From positions 1 through 22,024 of the forward strand of contig VEPF01000333.1 in assembly GCA_012027055.1 (NCBI GenBank): a stretch of 22,024 bases of DNA, in the 5' to 3' direction. The first letter of the stretch is position 1. Each line of letters begins with the position of its first letter. A program made the position numbers and the translations under genes. The notes under the pieces were generated by a model. That model had not been told where the DNA came from. It ran no database searches and saw only the letters and a program-made list of their open reading frames with translations. Shown one piece after another: positions 13,321 to 21,215 of this stretch. The stretch is from Gemmatimonadota bacterium (GTDB lineage Bacteria > Gemmatimonadota > Gemmatimonadetes > Longimicrobiales > RSA9).

Positions 13321-16053
13321 TCAGGCCTCCGCTCCGGCGGAGGCGGCCAGGGTACGGGCCACTTCCTCCAAGCGGTAGCACTCGATGTGGTCACCGACCT
13401 TGAGGTCGTTGTAGCCCTCGATGCTGAGGCCGCACTCGAAGCCCTCGCGGACCTCTCGGACATCGTCCTTGAAGCGCTTCAGGCTGCCCAGCGTGCCTTC
13501 GTAGACCTGGACGCCATCCCGCACCAGGCGAACCCGCCCCTTGCGATCGAGTACTCCCTCCCGCACGTAGCAGCCGGCCACTGTCCCGATGCGCGGAACC
13601 TTGAAGATCTGGCGCACCTCGGCCACGCCCAGCAGCACTTCCTTCTCTTCCGGCGCCAACATCCCTTCGAGCGCGGAGCGTACGTCCTCGACCGCCTCGT
13701 AGATGATGTTGTACAGCCGAATGTCCACACCTTCGCGCGCCGCTACCGCGCGGGCCTCGCCGGTAGGCCGCACGTGGAACCCGATCACGATCGCGCCCGC
13801 CGTGGTCGCCAACAGGACGTCGGACTCGTTGATGGCGCCCACGCCCCGATGGATCACGTCCACCTGCACTTCGCTGGTGCCGAGCTGCGACAGCGAGTCG
13901 GAAAGCGCCTGCACAGAGCCGTCCACGTCACCCTTGATGATCAGGTTGAGCGTGGCGGTCTCGCCCTGTGCCAGCAGCTTGCTGATGTCGGTGAGTTTCA
14001 CGCCCCGGCTGCGGATGCGCAGCTGCTTTTCCCGATCCAGCCGCTGCCGCGTCTGCGCGATTTCGGCTGCCCGGAGGGGATCCATCACCAGCAGCGTGTC
14101 ACCGGCCTGCGGCACCCCGGAGATGCCGAGCACCTGGACCGGGTTCGCGGGAGTGGCGGAAGCGACGTGATTGCCGCGCTCGTCGAGCATGGCACGCACG
14201 CGGCCATCATAGTGACCGCACACGAAGGCATCGCCGGTCCGGAGGGTACCGGCGGTCACCAGCACCGTGGCCAGCGGACCCTTGCCCACGTCCAGCTGGG
14301 CCTCGATGACCGTGCCCTGCGCCTCACGCACCGGGTTCGCCTTGAGGTCGAGCATCTCAGCCTGCAGCAGGATCTTGTCGAGCAGGTCCTGGATGCCCGT
14401 CCCCTTCTTGGCGCTCACCTCCGCGGCCAGGACGGTGCCCCCGAAGTCCTCGACTACGACCTCGTACTGCAACAGATCCTGCTTGATGCGCGCCGGCTCG
14501 GCGCCCGGGAGATCGACCTTGTTGATCGCGACGATGATGGGCACGCCGGCGTTCTTGGCATGGCTGATGGCCTCGATCGTCTGTGGCATGACCGAGTCGT
14601 CCGCTGCTACCACCAGCACAACGATGTCCGTGACCTCGGCCCCACGCGCCCGCATCGCGGTGAAGGCGGCGTGTCCCGGCGTGTCGAGGAAGGTCACGGC
14701 GCGGCCATCCGGCAGCTTGACGTGATACGCACCGATGTGCTGCGTGATGCCGCCCGACTCGCCTGCAATCACGTTGGTCTTCCGGATGTAGTCGAGCAGC
14801 GACGTCTTGCCGTGGTCGACGTGGCCCATGACCGTAACCACCGGCGGGCGCGGCACCAGGTCCTCGGGAAGATCCGCGGCCTGTTCCGCCTGCCGCTCGC
14901 TGCCGTACTCCTCCTCCCGCACGGCCCGGAAGCCGAACTCCTCGAGCAGCAACTCGATCTGGTCGAAATCGAGCCGCTGATTGATGGTCACCATCATGCC
15001 GAGGTTCTTGAAGGCGCTGCCGATGATCTGATTGGCAGGCACGTCGATCAGCTCCGCCAGTTCGGCCACTGTCAGGAACTCATTGACCCGCACCGTCTGC
15101 GCTTCTTCTGCCGCCCGCCGCTGCCGCTCGGCTGCCATTTCCAGTCGGCTGGGGGCCTCATCGCGGCGGTGGCGCCGCTTCTTCCCGCCGCCCTTCAGCT
15201 CGCTCAGAACGCGCGCGAAGTGTTCCTGGACCGCATCCTGGTCCACCCGGCGCTTGCCCTTCTTCTTCTTGTCGACCTTCTTTCCGGCGCTCGGCGCGGG
15301 CGCGGGCGCACTGCCACCCGCCGGGGGCGGCCCGCCACTGCGTCGGCCATCCGCGGTGAAGCCCTCGGCCTGGATACGCACTGTGCCCGCCGGCGCCCCT
15401 GCTGCCGGTTGCGCTGGCGAACGGGGCGGCATCCGGCCCAGCACGTCGGCGGCACGCCGCAGCTTCGGCCGGGCTGGCTCGGGGATGCCCCGTTCCGTCG
15501 GCGCGGCCGGCGCGACTGCGGCAGTCGCCTCTGGCGCGGCCACTGGCGGTTCGGTCCCGGCGGCTCCTTCTGCCGTCGGTTCGGCTTCCCTCTCGACCTC
15601 GGCAGTCACCGCGGTCTCCGGCTCGCCCATTTCCGACGGCGGCGCGGCGGCCTCTTCCTGAACTGCCTCCGTCTCCGCTGTGACCGTAGCCTCCGCCTCG
15701 GCCTGCCCCGGGACGGCACCGACGAGTTCGGCCGGAGCAGGTGCTTCCTCATCGGTCGGGAACGACTCGGCGGGCGTCTCGACCTCGGGCTCGGGCTCGG
15801 GCAGGTCCGCCTTCTTCCGACGACGGCGCTTGGTGGTGGTGGTCTGCACGTCCTCCACTACCGCCTCGAGCGTTTCCTCCACGTCCGTGTGGCCGGCGCG
15901 ACGTTCACGCTCCATGCGAGCGCGCAGCTTCGCCACCGTCGCATCGTCCACTGCCGATGCTTCGCTGACTGCACGCACCCCCATGCCCCGGAGCAGCTGC
16001 AGCATCCGCTCGGGTTCGATGTCGAACTCTCTCGCTACTTCGTAAACGCGCAT
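13321..16053 (-). CDS. infB: Translation initiation factor IF-2
   Basis: The GTPase that brings initiator fMet-tRNA to the 30S subunit and promotes subunit joining. With the start at 16053 there are 910 residues. Seen: the N-terminal IF2N module MRVYEVAREF, a long Ala/Pro/Glu-rich linker at about 80-255, lysine-rich patches, a second IF2N module around V-N-E-F-L-T-V-A-E-L-A (about 322-332), then the G domain with GHVDHGKTS (410-418), GGITQHIG (434-441), DTPGHA (457-462), NKVD (511-514) and SAKKGTG, followed by domains II to IV ending in the C-terminal fMet-binding region. The frame opens 18 codons earlier at 16107, but the family starts at MRVYE. The ribosome-binding site is weak at both positions. 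It belongs to the nusA-infB operon. Confidence 0.97.
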   Translation of the reverse strand: MRVYEVAREFDIEPERMLQLLRGMGVRAVSEASAVDDATVAKLRARMERERRAGHTDVEETLEAVVEDVQTTTTKRRRRKKADLPEPEPEVETPAESFPTDEEAPAPAELVGAVPGQAEAEATVTAETEAVQEEAAAPPSEMGEPETAVTAEVEREAEPTAEGAAGTEPPVAAPEATAAVAPAAPTERGIPEPARPKLRRAADVLGRMPPRSPAQPAAGAPAGTVRIQAEGFTADGRRSGGPPPAGGSAPAPAPSAGKKVDKKKKGKRRVDQDAVQEHFARVLSELKGGGKKRRHRRDEAPSRLEMAAERQRRAAEEAQTVRVNEFLTVAELAELIDVPANQIIGSAFKNLGMMVTINQRLDFDQIELLLEEFGFRAVREEEYGSERQAEQAADLPEDLVPRPPVVTVMGHVDHGKTSLLDYIRKTNVIAGESGGITQHIGAYHVKLPDGRAVTFLDTPGHAAFTAMRARGAEVTDIVVLVVAADDSVMPQTIEAISHAKNAGVPIIVAINKVDLPGAEPARIKQDLLQYEVVVEDFGGTVLAAEVSAKKGTGIQDLLDKILLQAEMLDLKANPVREAQGTVIEAQLDVGKGPLATVLVTAGTLRTGDAFVCGHYDGRVRAMLDERGNHVASATPANPVQVLGISGVPQAGDTLLVMDPLRAAEIAQTRQRLDREKQLRIRSRGVKLTDISKLLAQGETATLNLIIKGDVDGSVQALSDSLSQLGTSEVQVDVIHRGVGAINESDVLLATTAGAIVIGFHVRPTGEARAVAAREGVDIRLYNIIYEAVEDVRSALEGMLAPEEKEVLLGVAEVRQIFKVPRIGTVAGCYVREGVLDRKGRVRLVRDGVQVYEGTLGSLKRFKDDVREVREGFECGLSIEGYNDLKVGDHIECYRLEEVARTLAASAGAEA

Positions 16054-16107
16054 ACCCGTCGCTGTCGCCCACCTGGAACGCGTGGAACCGTATGCCTCAT
16101 ACCCCAT

Positions 16108-16428
16108 TCACCCGCAACCGACTCCGGCCAGCAGCTGCTCCAACTGCCGCGCCAGAGCGGGATCCGTGATCCCGACGGCGCGGAGCGGGGATCGGCCGAC
16201 TGCACCGCCCAATCGCACCCGCTCGATCGCTATCAAAAAGGGAATCCGCCGTGCCTGGAGCAGCGGAAGCAGCTTGCCCCGGCTGTTGTCGGAGGCGTCT
16301 CGGGCCAGGAGCGCCAGCGCGAGGTTGCCGGTCCTCGCCGCTTCCCGCACTCGCTCGGTGCCCGGTAACACCGAACCTGCCCTGGCTGCCAGCCCGAGCA
16401 GGTTCAATGCCCGCGAAGCGTCCTTCAC
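16108..16428 (-). CDS. ylxQ: L7Ae-family ribosomal protein homologue (YlxQ-like)
   Basis: A small RNA-binding protein of the L7Ae/L30e fold, which recognises kink-turns; the bacterial YlxQ members sit between nusA and infB. The 106 residues show the family course: A-L-N-L-L-G-L-A-A-R-A-G at 7-18, a central L-A-L-A-L-L-A-R-D-A-S segment with D-N-S-R-G-K-L, then the R-R-I-P-F-L sheet strand and G-G-A-V-G-R-S-P-L-R-A-V-G-I-T-D, matching the usual L-G-x-A-x-G-K-x-x-R-x-x-x-A-I-T-D. The start is GTG at 16428, overlapping the nusA stop as GTGA. The ylxR gene often found between nusA and ylxQ is absent. Confidence 0.85.
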   Translation of the reverse strand: MKDASRALNLLGLAARAGSVLPGTERVREAARTGNLALALLARDASDNSRGKLLPLLQARRIPFLIAIERVRLGGAVGRSPLRAVGITDPALARQLEQLLAGVGCG

Positions 16429-17864
16429 TCCGCCTGACGCCCGCCCTGGCCCGTCGACCTGCGAGTCGATGGCTCGTCGAAATCGGGCAGCGGCAGGCCG
16501 AGAATGTCGGCAGCCAGCTCACGGACCTCGGCGAGCTCCTTCTCGGACGCGGAATTGGCCGGCTCGTCGGCCGCTCCCTCCTCCACCGTCAGCGTCTCGA
16601 TCAGGGATAGCACATCGTCGGCATCCTGCGCCGTAATGCCGGCAACGCGCAGCAGGTCCTCGCGTTCGAGGTCCATGATGTCAAGAAATGTAGTATACCC
16701 GGCGCTCTCGAGGGCCGCCAGTGTAGCGAGCGGCAGGTCGAGCTCGCGCAGCGGGAAATCCGCGACTTCGTACTCGGGCTCGCCGCCGCCGAAGAGGGCG
16801 GCATCGGCGCCGCGCTCCAACCATTCGCGGCTGCCGTAGAGATCGATCTGCCAGCCAATGATCTGACTGGCGAGTCGCACGTTCTGGCCGTTGCGCCCGA
16901 TCGCCAGCGAGAGCTGATCCTCATCGACGATGGCAGTGATCACCCGGCGCGCGGAGTCACTGAGTACCTTGGCGACCTTGGCCGGGGCCAGCGCCCGACG
17001 CGCGTAAATCTCCGGGTCGGGGTGCCAGGGCACGATGTCGATCCGCTCACCCCCGAGTTCGCTCACCCCCGCCTGCACCCGCGAGCCTTTCAGCCCGACA
17101 CACGCCCCGACCGGGTCGATGGAGTCGTCTCTCGAGGAAACGGCCAGCTTGCTGCGACCGCCGACTTCGCGGGCGATTCCCTTGATCTCCACGATCCCCT
17201 GGTAAATCTCGGGAACCTCGAGCTTGAACAGTGCCGCCACGAACTCCGGCGCAGCCCGCGACAGGATCAGCCGCGGTCCTTTCGGGGTCTCCTCGACGCG
17301 CTTGAGCACGGCGCGGATCGCTTCCCCCTGCCGAAATCGCTCCCGCGGGTTCTGCTCCTTCCAGGGAATGATGGCCTCGGCGTCGCGGTTCTTGTTGAGC
17401 ATGATGACCATCTTGCCCCGCTCGACCTGCTGCACCTCACCCGAGAGCAGCTCGCCGACCTTGCTCGCGTACTCGTTGCGGATCTTGTTGCGCTCACCTT
17501 CCCGCACGCGCTGGATGATCCGCTGTTTGGCCGCCATCACCGCGTTCCGGCCGAACTGCGTGAAGTCCACCGGGATCTCCAGCACATCACCAACTTCGAA
17601 GTCCGGGTCATCCCAGCGAGCCTCCTCGAGCGAGATCTCCCGGGAGGAATCCTCCACTGTCTCGACCACTTCCTTGAGCACCGTGATGGCAATTTCGCCG
17701 GCGGCTTCGTCGACCCGGACCTCAGCCTCCACGTTGGGCCCGTAGCGACGGGCCAGCGCGGCCATGATCCCGTCCTTGATCAGGTCGTGCAGGTCCTCGC
17801 GCGACAGGTTCTTGTTCGCGATCATCTCGCGGAAAGCCGCGATCACCGGTCCAGCATTCCCCAT
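16425..17864 (-). CDS. nusA: Transcription termination/antitermination factor NusA
   Basis: NusA binds RNA polymerase and nascent RNA, modulating pausing, intrinsic termination and rRNA antitermination. The 479 residues include: an N-terminal polymerase-binding domain (1 to about 130), S1 (about 137-202), KH1 with V-G-L-K-G (256-260), KH2 with IGRNGQNVRLA (322-332), then a helix-hairpin-helix-like region (about 375-425) with G-Y-T-T-F-L-D-I-M and V-A-G-I-T, and an acidic tail. The ATG at 17864 has GGAG at about 7 nt. It lies 39 nt after rimP and overlaps ylxQ by 4 nt. A strong intrinsic terminator just before rimP makes NusA feedback on its own operon plausible. Confidence 0.97.
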   Translation of the reverse strand: MGNAGPVIAAFREMIANKNLSREDLHDLIKDGIMAALARRYGPNVEAEVRVDEAAGEIAITVLKEVVETVEDSSREISLEEARWDDPDFEVGDVLEIPVDFTQFGRNAVMAAKQRIIQRVREGERNKIRNEYASKVGELLSGEVQQVERGKMVIMLNKNRDAEAIIPWKEQNPRERFRQGEAIRAVLKRVEETPKGPRLILSRAAPEFVAALFKLEVPEIYQGIVEIKGIAREVGGRSKLAVSSRDDSIDPVGACVGLKGSRVQAGVSELGGERIDIVPWHPDPEIYARRALAPAKVAKVLSDSARRVITAIVDEDQLSLAIGRNGQNVRLASQIIGWQIDLYGSREWLERGADAALFGGGEPEYEVADFPLRELDLPLATLAALESAGYTTFLDIMDLEREDLLRVAGITAQDADDVLSLIETLTVEEGAADEPANSASEKELAEVRELAADILGLPLPDFDEPSTRRSTGQGGRQAE

Positions 17865-17903
17865 CTCCGTCTCCTCTCTGTCCGTCGCCGGGAAGCGGTC
17901 GCT

Positions 17904-18395
17904 TCAGTCCCAGCGGAAAATCAGATGTGCCCGCGCGATCCGCCCGCGCGGTATCTCCAGCACTGCGCCACCCTGCACCCGGATGCGTACCAGTTCCGCG
18001 CCATCGGCCCCTTCGGCGAGGCCGAGCAACTCGCCATCGAACCGCTTCCGGCCGCTCTCGTCCAGCGCGCCGGTGGTCTTCAGCGCGATCTCGTGTCCCA
18101 CGAACCGCTCGAAATCCCGGCGCTGCACCAGGGGCCGCTCGACGCCCGGTGAAGACACTTCGAGCGTGTAACGATCCGAAAGCCCCGGATCGGCATCGAG
18201 GATCGTCTCCAGCGCCTTGCTGACCCGGGTGCAATCGTCCACGGAGACGCCGTGGCCGGGCGTTGAGCCAGGTAGATCGATGCGCACCCGCAGGATCGGC
18301 CTGGCCCGGGAACCTGCCCGTTCCAGTTCGACGAACTCGTAACCGAGCTCCTCGACCCGTCCGATCAGCTCTCGTTCCAGGATTTCGTCAGCCAT
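17904..18395 (-). CDS. rimP: Ribosome maturation factor RimP
   Basis: RimP binds the 30S subunit early in assembly and helps build the central pseudoknot and head. The 163 residues fit the family. Seen: E-E-L-G-Y-E-F-V-E-L-E-R near the N-terminus, the D-D-C-T-R-V-S-K-A-L-E segment, the hallmark Y-T-L-E-V-S-S-P-G-V-E-R-P-L, then F-x-x-F-V-G-H-E-I-A-L-K-T and a C-terminal SH3-like part ending in A-R-A-H-L-I-F-R-W-D. ATG at 18395 matches the family start. There is no Shine-Dalgarno: the bases before it are the T-run of an intrinsic terminator and a pyrimidine-rich stretch. A frame extension to TTG at 18461 would translate through the terminator and is not favoured. Confidence 0.93.
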   Translation of the reverse strand: MADEILERELIGRVEELGYEFVELERAGSRARPILRVRIDLPGSTPGHGVSVDDCTRVSKALETILDADPGLSDRYTLEVSSPGVERPLVQRRDFERFVGHEIALKTTGALDESGRKRFDGELLGLAEGADGAELVRIRVQGGAVLEIPRGRIARAHLIFRWD

Positions 18396-18405
18396 CGGGA
18401 ACCGG

Positions 18406-18434
18406 AAAAAAAAGTGGGGGTCTTGCCCCCACTT
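18406..18434 (-). terminator. Strong intrinsic terminator or attenuator before rimP
   Basis: On the minus strand a perfect 9-bp stem AAGTGGGGG / CCCCCACTT (18426-18434 with 18412-18420) with a 5-nt loop runs into eight T (18406-18413). It lies 44 nt after the four-cysteine protein stop and ends 10 nt before the rimP ATG, so it ends the pgeF unit and must also be passed, or be regulated, for rimP-nusA expression from any upstream promoter. Confidence 0.9.
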
Positions 18435-18470
18435 GACACCCGCCTGGCCCCGTCCGGCCAAGCAGAACTG

Positions 18471-18476
18471 ATTGTA
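18471..18476 (-). promoter_or_regulatory. Candidate -10 element upstream of the rimP attenuator
   Basis: TACAAT on the minus strand matches 5 of 6 consensus bases, but no fitting -35 lies 16-18 nt upstream (the nearest TTGATT is 22 nt away). If used, transcription from about 18464 would run through the terminator at 18406-18434 into rimP, making an attenuated leader. Confidence 0.28.
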
Positions 18477-18478
18477 TG

Positions 18479-18766
18479 CTAACGGGTTCGCCCCCGGGAA
18501 TCAAGGGTGTCTTCAGGCTCCGCGCGGCTCTCGCAGGGCCCGTCCGAGGTGTCCCCGCCAGCCGCTTCGGAGGCCGCCACCGATCCGGACAGCAGCGGCG
18601 CGAAGCCGGGGCAGTGCAGGACCGGGAGGTGCGGGTAGCGCGGGTAGCTCCGGTCCAGCGCAGACCGCCGGCAAAGATGGTAGGTGCTGCCCCCTCGCCC
18701 GATTACGCTGCGATGGTGCGCACAGCCAGAGCAAAGACCAGGCAGCGGTTGGACAGCTCCGGCCAT
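18479..18766 (-). CDS. Small four-cysteine protein, putative zinc-binding
   Basis: A 95-residue protein whose N-terminal half resembles a widespread uncharacterised mini-protein family with the pattern C-x2-C ... C ... Y-P-x-L-P-V-L-x-C-x-G. Seen: Cys12, Cys15, Cys32 and Cys52, with R-G-G-S-T-Y-H-L-C-R-R-S, then Y-P-R-Y-P-H-L-P-V-L-H-C-P-G-F. Four spaced cysteines suggest a structural zinc site; no catalytic motif is recognised. The last 40 residues are Gly/Ser/Glu-rich and look disordered. The ATG at 18766 overlaps the pgeF TGA by one base (TGATG), so it should be translated by coupling. It ends in TAG, 45 nt before the terminator. The family match is from memory, without a database hit. Confidence 0.75.
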   Translation of the reverse strand: MAGAVQPLPGLCSGCAHHRSVIGRGGSTYHLCRRSALDRSYPRYPHLPVLHCPGFAPLLSGSVAASEAAGGDTSDGPCESRAEPEDTLDSRGRTR

Positions 18767-19551
18767 CAGCACCGGATCCCGGCAACGCTGAGCTGCCGCT
18801 CCCGGCACCCGCCGCGGTGGGACCAGAACTGCCCCCCGCCGCAGCGCGTGCAGTGGGAGGACACGGAGATGCGGTGGGCTGGGATGCCAGCCGCCAGCGC
18901 CCGCATGGCGATGACGGCACGCAGGTCGAGCCGCGACTGACCGGCAGGCACCGGGATGTCCAGCGCCACCGGCACCTCCGGCCCAATCTCATAGCAGGAG
19001 CCGCAGATGGCGGGACCGCAATGCAGGTGGATGAGCTCCGGTTCGGCGCCGGCCTGCTCCGTGAGCAGGCTGATTCCAGCCTCCAGTATCCCGGCCGCCA
19101 CGCCCCGCCAGCCACCATGCAGCAGGGCAATTGCCGGGCGTGTCCGCGCGACCAGCAGGATCGGCACGCAATCGGCCACAGACACCGCGAGCAGCACCCC
19201 CGGCACGGCAGTGCCGTGGCCATCGGCGTCATCGGCAACCATCAAGCCGGGAGGCAGGCACCCGTGCCAAACGACGGCGGCGCCGTGGACCTGGCGGGCA
19301 TGCACCACGCCCGGCATCCCGAGCCCCTCTCGCAGCTGCCGCCACCGGGCGAGCGCCACCGCCGCCGGGACGGCCCCGAAGAGCCCCATGTCGAGCCCGC
19401 CTGCGCCTCCGCGGGTGGTACCCTGCACCAGCCAGGGGAAGGCCACGGTCCACTCGGCGTGCTGGTGGAGCGGGTAGCCGCCTCCCGCCGATTCCGTCAC
19501 CACCGTCACCCCGGCGGGAAGGGTCGGGAAGCTGCCGCCCCCTGGCCTCAC
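18766..19551 (-). CDS. pgeF: Multicopper polyphenol oxidase-like / peptidoglycan editing factor
   Basis: A member of the YfiH/YlmD (DUF152) family. Members have been reported as purine nucleoside enzymes and, in E. coli, as PgeF, which prevents mis-incorporation in peptidoglycan precursors; the older laccase name is probably misleading. The 261 residues carry the family metal triad: His89 in A-R-Q-V-H-G, Cys128 in V-S-V-A-D-C-V-P and His145 in L-L-H-G-G-W-R-G, plus G-P-A-I-C-G-S-C-Y-E-I-G and the C-terminal H-C-T-R-C-G-G and F-W-S-H-R-G-G. The GTG start at 19551 overlaps the upstream stop as GTGA, and its stop overlaps the next start, so the three genes form one coupled unit. Confidence 0.93.
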   Translation of the reverse strand: MRPGGGSFPTLPAGVTVVTESAGGGYPLHQHAEWTVAFPWLVQGTTRGGAGGLDMGLFGAVPAAVALARWRQLREGLGMPGVVHARQVHGAAVVWHGCLPPGLMVADDADGHGTAVPGVLLAVSVADCVPILLVARTRPAIALLHGGWRGVAAGILEAGISLLTEQAGAEPELIHLHCGPAICGSCYEIGPEVPVALDIPVPAGQSRLDLRAVIAMRALAAGIPAHRISVSSHCTRCGGGQFWSHRGGCRERQLSVAGIRC

Positions 19552-19895
19552 GCCCCTTCCGGCCCGGTCGCGGCGCCGTGCGTATGGTGGACCGCCTGGG
19601 CGCCATGCGCGTCCAGCTGCTGCCGCAGTGCTGCCACCTCCGCCCGCAGTTCCTCGAATTCACGCCGCGGAACGAACTCCAGGCGTTCCTTGACGTCTTC
19701 GACCGCCTCCTGTGCCCGACGCATCGTGTCGCGCGCTGCCTCACGCGCTCGCTCGGGCGACAGATCGCCCTTTTCCTTCAACTCGTCGAAGGTCTGCTCG
19801 ACGGCGTCCCGCAACGCCCCCAGGATGCCCGTGACCGCCCGTACGCCCTCCCGGAAAGCCTCGCCTGGGTCGGTCTTCTTCTTTTCCTCGCCCAT
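19548..19895 (-). CDS. Small coiled-coil protein, phasin/UbiK-like
   Basis: A 115-residue charged, mostly helical protein. It begins with a Lys/Glu/Asp-rich stretch, then an amphipathic helix G-V-R-A-V-T-G-I-L-G-A-L-R-D-A-V, a long charged helix, and a C-terminal coiled coil with F-V-P-R-R-E-F-E-E-L-R-A-E-V-A-A-L. That last part resembles the end of phasins and of UbiK/BMFP-type accessory factors (usually F-V-x-R-x-E-F-x-x-L). A His-rich tail (H-H-T-H) follows. The frame opens earlier at 20072, but the ATG at 19895 has GGAG 5 nt upstream and begins the compositionally coherent protein. It overlaps pgeF by 4 nt. The function is unknown; the phasin/UbiK likeness is only a pattern match. Confidence 0.7.
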   Translation of the reverse strand: MGEEKKKTDPGEAFREGVRAVTGILGALRDAVEQTFDELKEKGDLSPERAREAARDTMRRAQEAVEDVKERLEFVPRREFEELRAEVAALRQQLDAHGAQAVHHTHGAATGPEGA

Positions 19896-20351
19896 TTCGT
19901 CTCCAATCGGCGTAACCTCGTCCCGCGGCACGCGCGCCGGCCACATCGACACGGGCCATTCGCGGCCGCGCGCTACGGCTGCACTCTTCTCGCCGGACCA
20001 CCATTCCCCAAAGCGGCCCGCCGGCTTCCCGTACGCTCGGCCACCCGGGAGCGTTTCGCCCCCTCCGGCCACCCACCCAACGCCATCCCCGGTCCGCGGC
20101 AGATCCCGGGTTTTCGGTGCCCTCGAAGCCCGGTGGGGCTACCGTGGCCGCGAAACCTATCCGGGGTAACCGCGGAACGCCAAAACGCGCCGTAGCTTCT
20201 GACCGCGCGGGCCGCCCCCGCCCGGCATTATGATTAGCACAGTGATTCCAATGGGGATGCCGAAGGAGCCGGCCCGCACCGGTGTGGGACCGGCCGGGGC
20301 CGCGCGCACGGCGGTGCGCGCCGGCTGGTCCCGGGAGGCGCGGAGCCCTGG
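19896..20351. other. Divergent intergenic region, 456 nt
   Basis: This separates the minus-strand coiled-coil gene from the plus-strand amidase gene, so both should be expressed from here. Most of it is GC-rich with no coding-like frame that I trust. The only AT-rich patch is about 20226-20251, containing TATGAT (20229-20234, plus strand) and its minus-strand partner CATAAT; neither has a good -35 at 17 nt. I see no clear promoter for the minus-strand gene. Confidence 0.5.
20269..20325 (+). promoter_or_regulatory. Structured 5' leader of the amidase gene
   Basis: Two hairpins precede the amidase start. GCGCGCAC (20302-20309) pairs perfectly with GTGCGCGC (20314-20321) over a 4-nt loop, extendable by 3 bp past one bulged base. 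Just upstream CCGGCC (20269-20274) pairs with GGCCGG (20292-20297). No riboswitch class is recognised, and GC-rich DNA makes such stems common. Confidence 0.35.
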
Positions 20352-21215
20352 ATGCGCGAATCTCTGCCGATCGCCGTAGCACAGCTGGACGCTCGTCCGC
20401 AGGAACTGGACGGCAATGTCGCGCGCGGCTCGGCCGCGGCGGGGGAGGCCTCCGTCCCGCTGTTGCTTACGCCCGAGCTGTCCTTGACCGGTTACGACCT
20501 GCGCGATGCCACGGCGACGGTCGCCTGCCCGCTGGCCGCCGGCGAGCCCTTGCCGGGTCCGTTCGCAGCGTTGGCCGACATTTCCGGGCACATCGTCGTC
20601 GGCCTGGTCGAGCGCGGTCCGGACGAGGTGCCCTACAACGCTCTGGTGCTGGCGGAACGTGGCCGCGTGCGGCATGTCCAGCGCAAGCTCTACCTGCCCA
20701 CGTACGGCATGTTCGATGAGGGGCGCTATTTCGGCCGCGGCGAGCGGTTGCAGCCCGTGGCGCTGCCCAACGGCTGGCTGGGCGGGTTCCTCATCTGCGA
20801 GGATTTCTGGCACCCGGGACTGGCCTACGTGCTCGCGGCCGCCGGGGCTGACGTCATCTGCGTGGCAGCGGCTGCGCCCGGACGAGGGGTCTGGCAGGGT
20901 GGTGAGCACGGCGACTTTGCCTCCGCCGAAGCCTGGGAGTTGATCGCCCGCACCACCGCCGCCCTGTATTCGGTGTACGTGCTGCTGGCGAACCGCGTGG
21001 GGGTGGAGGGCGGCGTGAGCTTCGCCGGCGGCTCGCTGATCGTGGGACCGACCGGCGACGTGGTGGCCCGTGGCTCGTCGCATGGACCCGCGCTCCTGCA
21101 CGCCACCCTGGATCCGGCGGAGCTCGCCCGGGCGCGGCGTCCGGCCCATCACGGGCGCGACGACCGGCCGGCGCTGGTCGCGCGCGAACTGCAGCGCCTG
21201 GGGCTCGCATCATGA
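20352..21215 (+). CDS. Nitrilase-superfamily amidase, like the glutaminase domain of NAD synthetase
   Basis: A carbon-nitrogen hydrolase of 287 residues. The catalytic triad is visible: Glu42 in L-L-T-P-E-L-S-L-T-G-Y, Lys112 in V-Q-R-K-L-Y-L-P-T-Y-G and Cys149 in F-L-I-C-E-D-F-W-H-P. The P-T-Y-G-M-F-D-E-G-R-Y-F segment strongly recalls the glutamine-hydrolysing domain of two-domain NAD synthetases. In those enzymes this domain releases ammonia from glutamine for the synthetase domain. Here it is a separate protein, and the next gene, overlapping by 4 nt, resembles a shortened synthetase domain. The ATG at 20352 has GGAG about 6 nt upstream. The natural substrate is uncertain; other nitrilase-family amidase activities are possible. 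Confidence 0.88.
   Translation: MRESLPIAVAQLDARPQELDGNVARGSAAAGEASVPLLLTPELSLTGYDLRDATATVACPLAAGEPLPGPFAALADISGHIVVGLVERGPDEVPYNALVLAERGRVRHVQRKLYLPTYGMFDEGRYFGRGERLQPVALPNGWLGGFLICEDFWHPGLAYVLAAAGADVICVAAAAPGRGVWQGGEHGDFASAEAWELIARTTAALYSVYVLLANRVGVEGGVSFAGGSLIVGPTGDVVARGSSHGPALLHATLDPAELARARRPAHHGRDDRPALVARELQRLGLAS

Noticed and set aside
16054..16107. infB start at the ATG adjoining the ylxQ stop
   Set aside because: IF-2 families start at MRVYE; the extra 18 residues match nothing and the ATG lacks a ribosome-binding site.
13387..16368. 993-codon open frame on the plus strand opposite infB
   Set aside because: Antisense shadow of a GC-rich gene: the product is low-complexity Arg/His/Leu-rich with no family signature, while infB on the other strand has all IF-2 motifs.
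18396..18461. rimP start at TTG 18461
   Set aside because: It would place the terminator inside the coding region and adds residues absent from the family.
20157..21152. 331-codon minus-strand frame opposite the amidase
   Set aside because: The nitrilase triad is on the plus strand; this frame is compositionally random.
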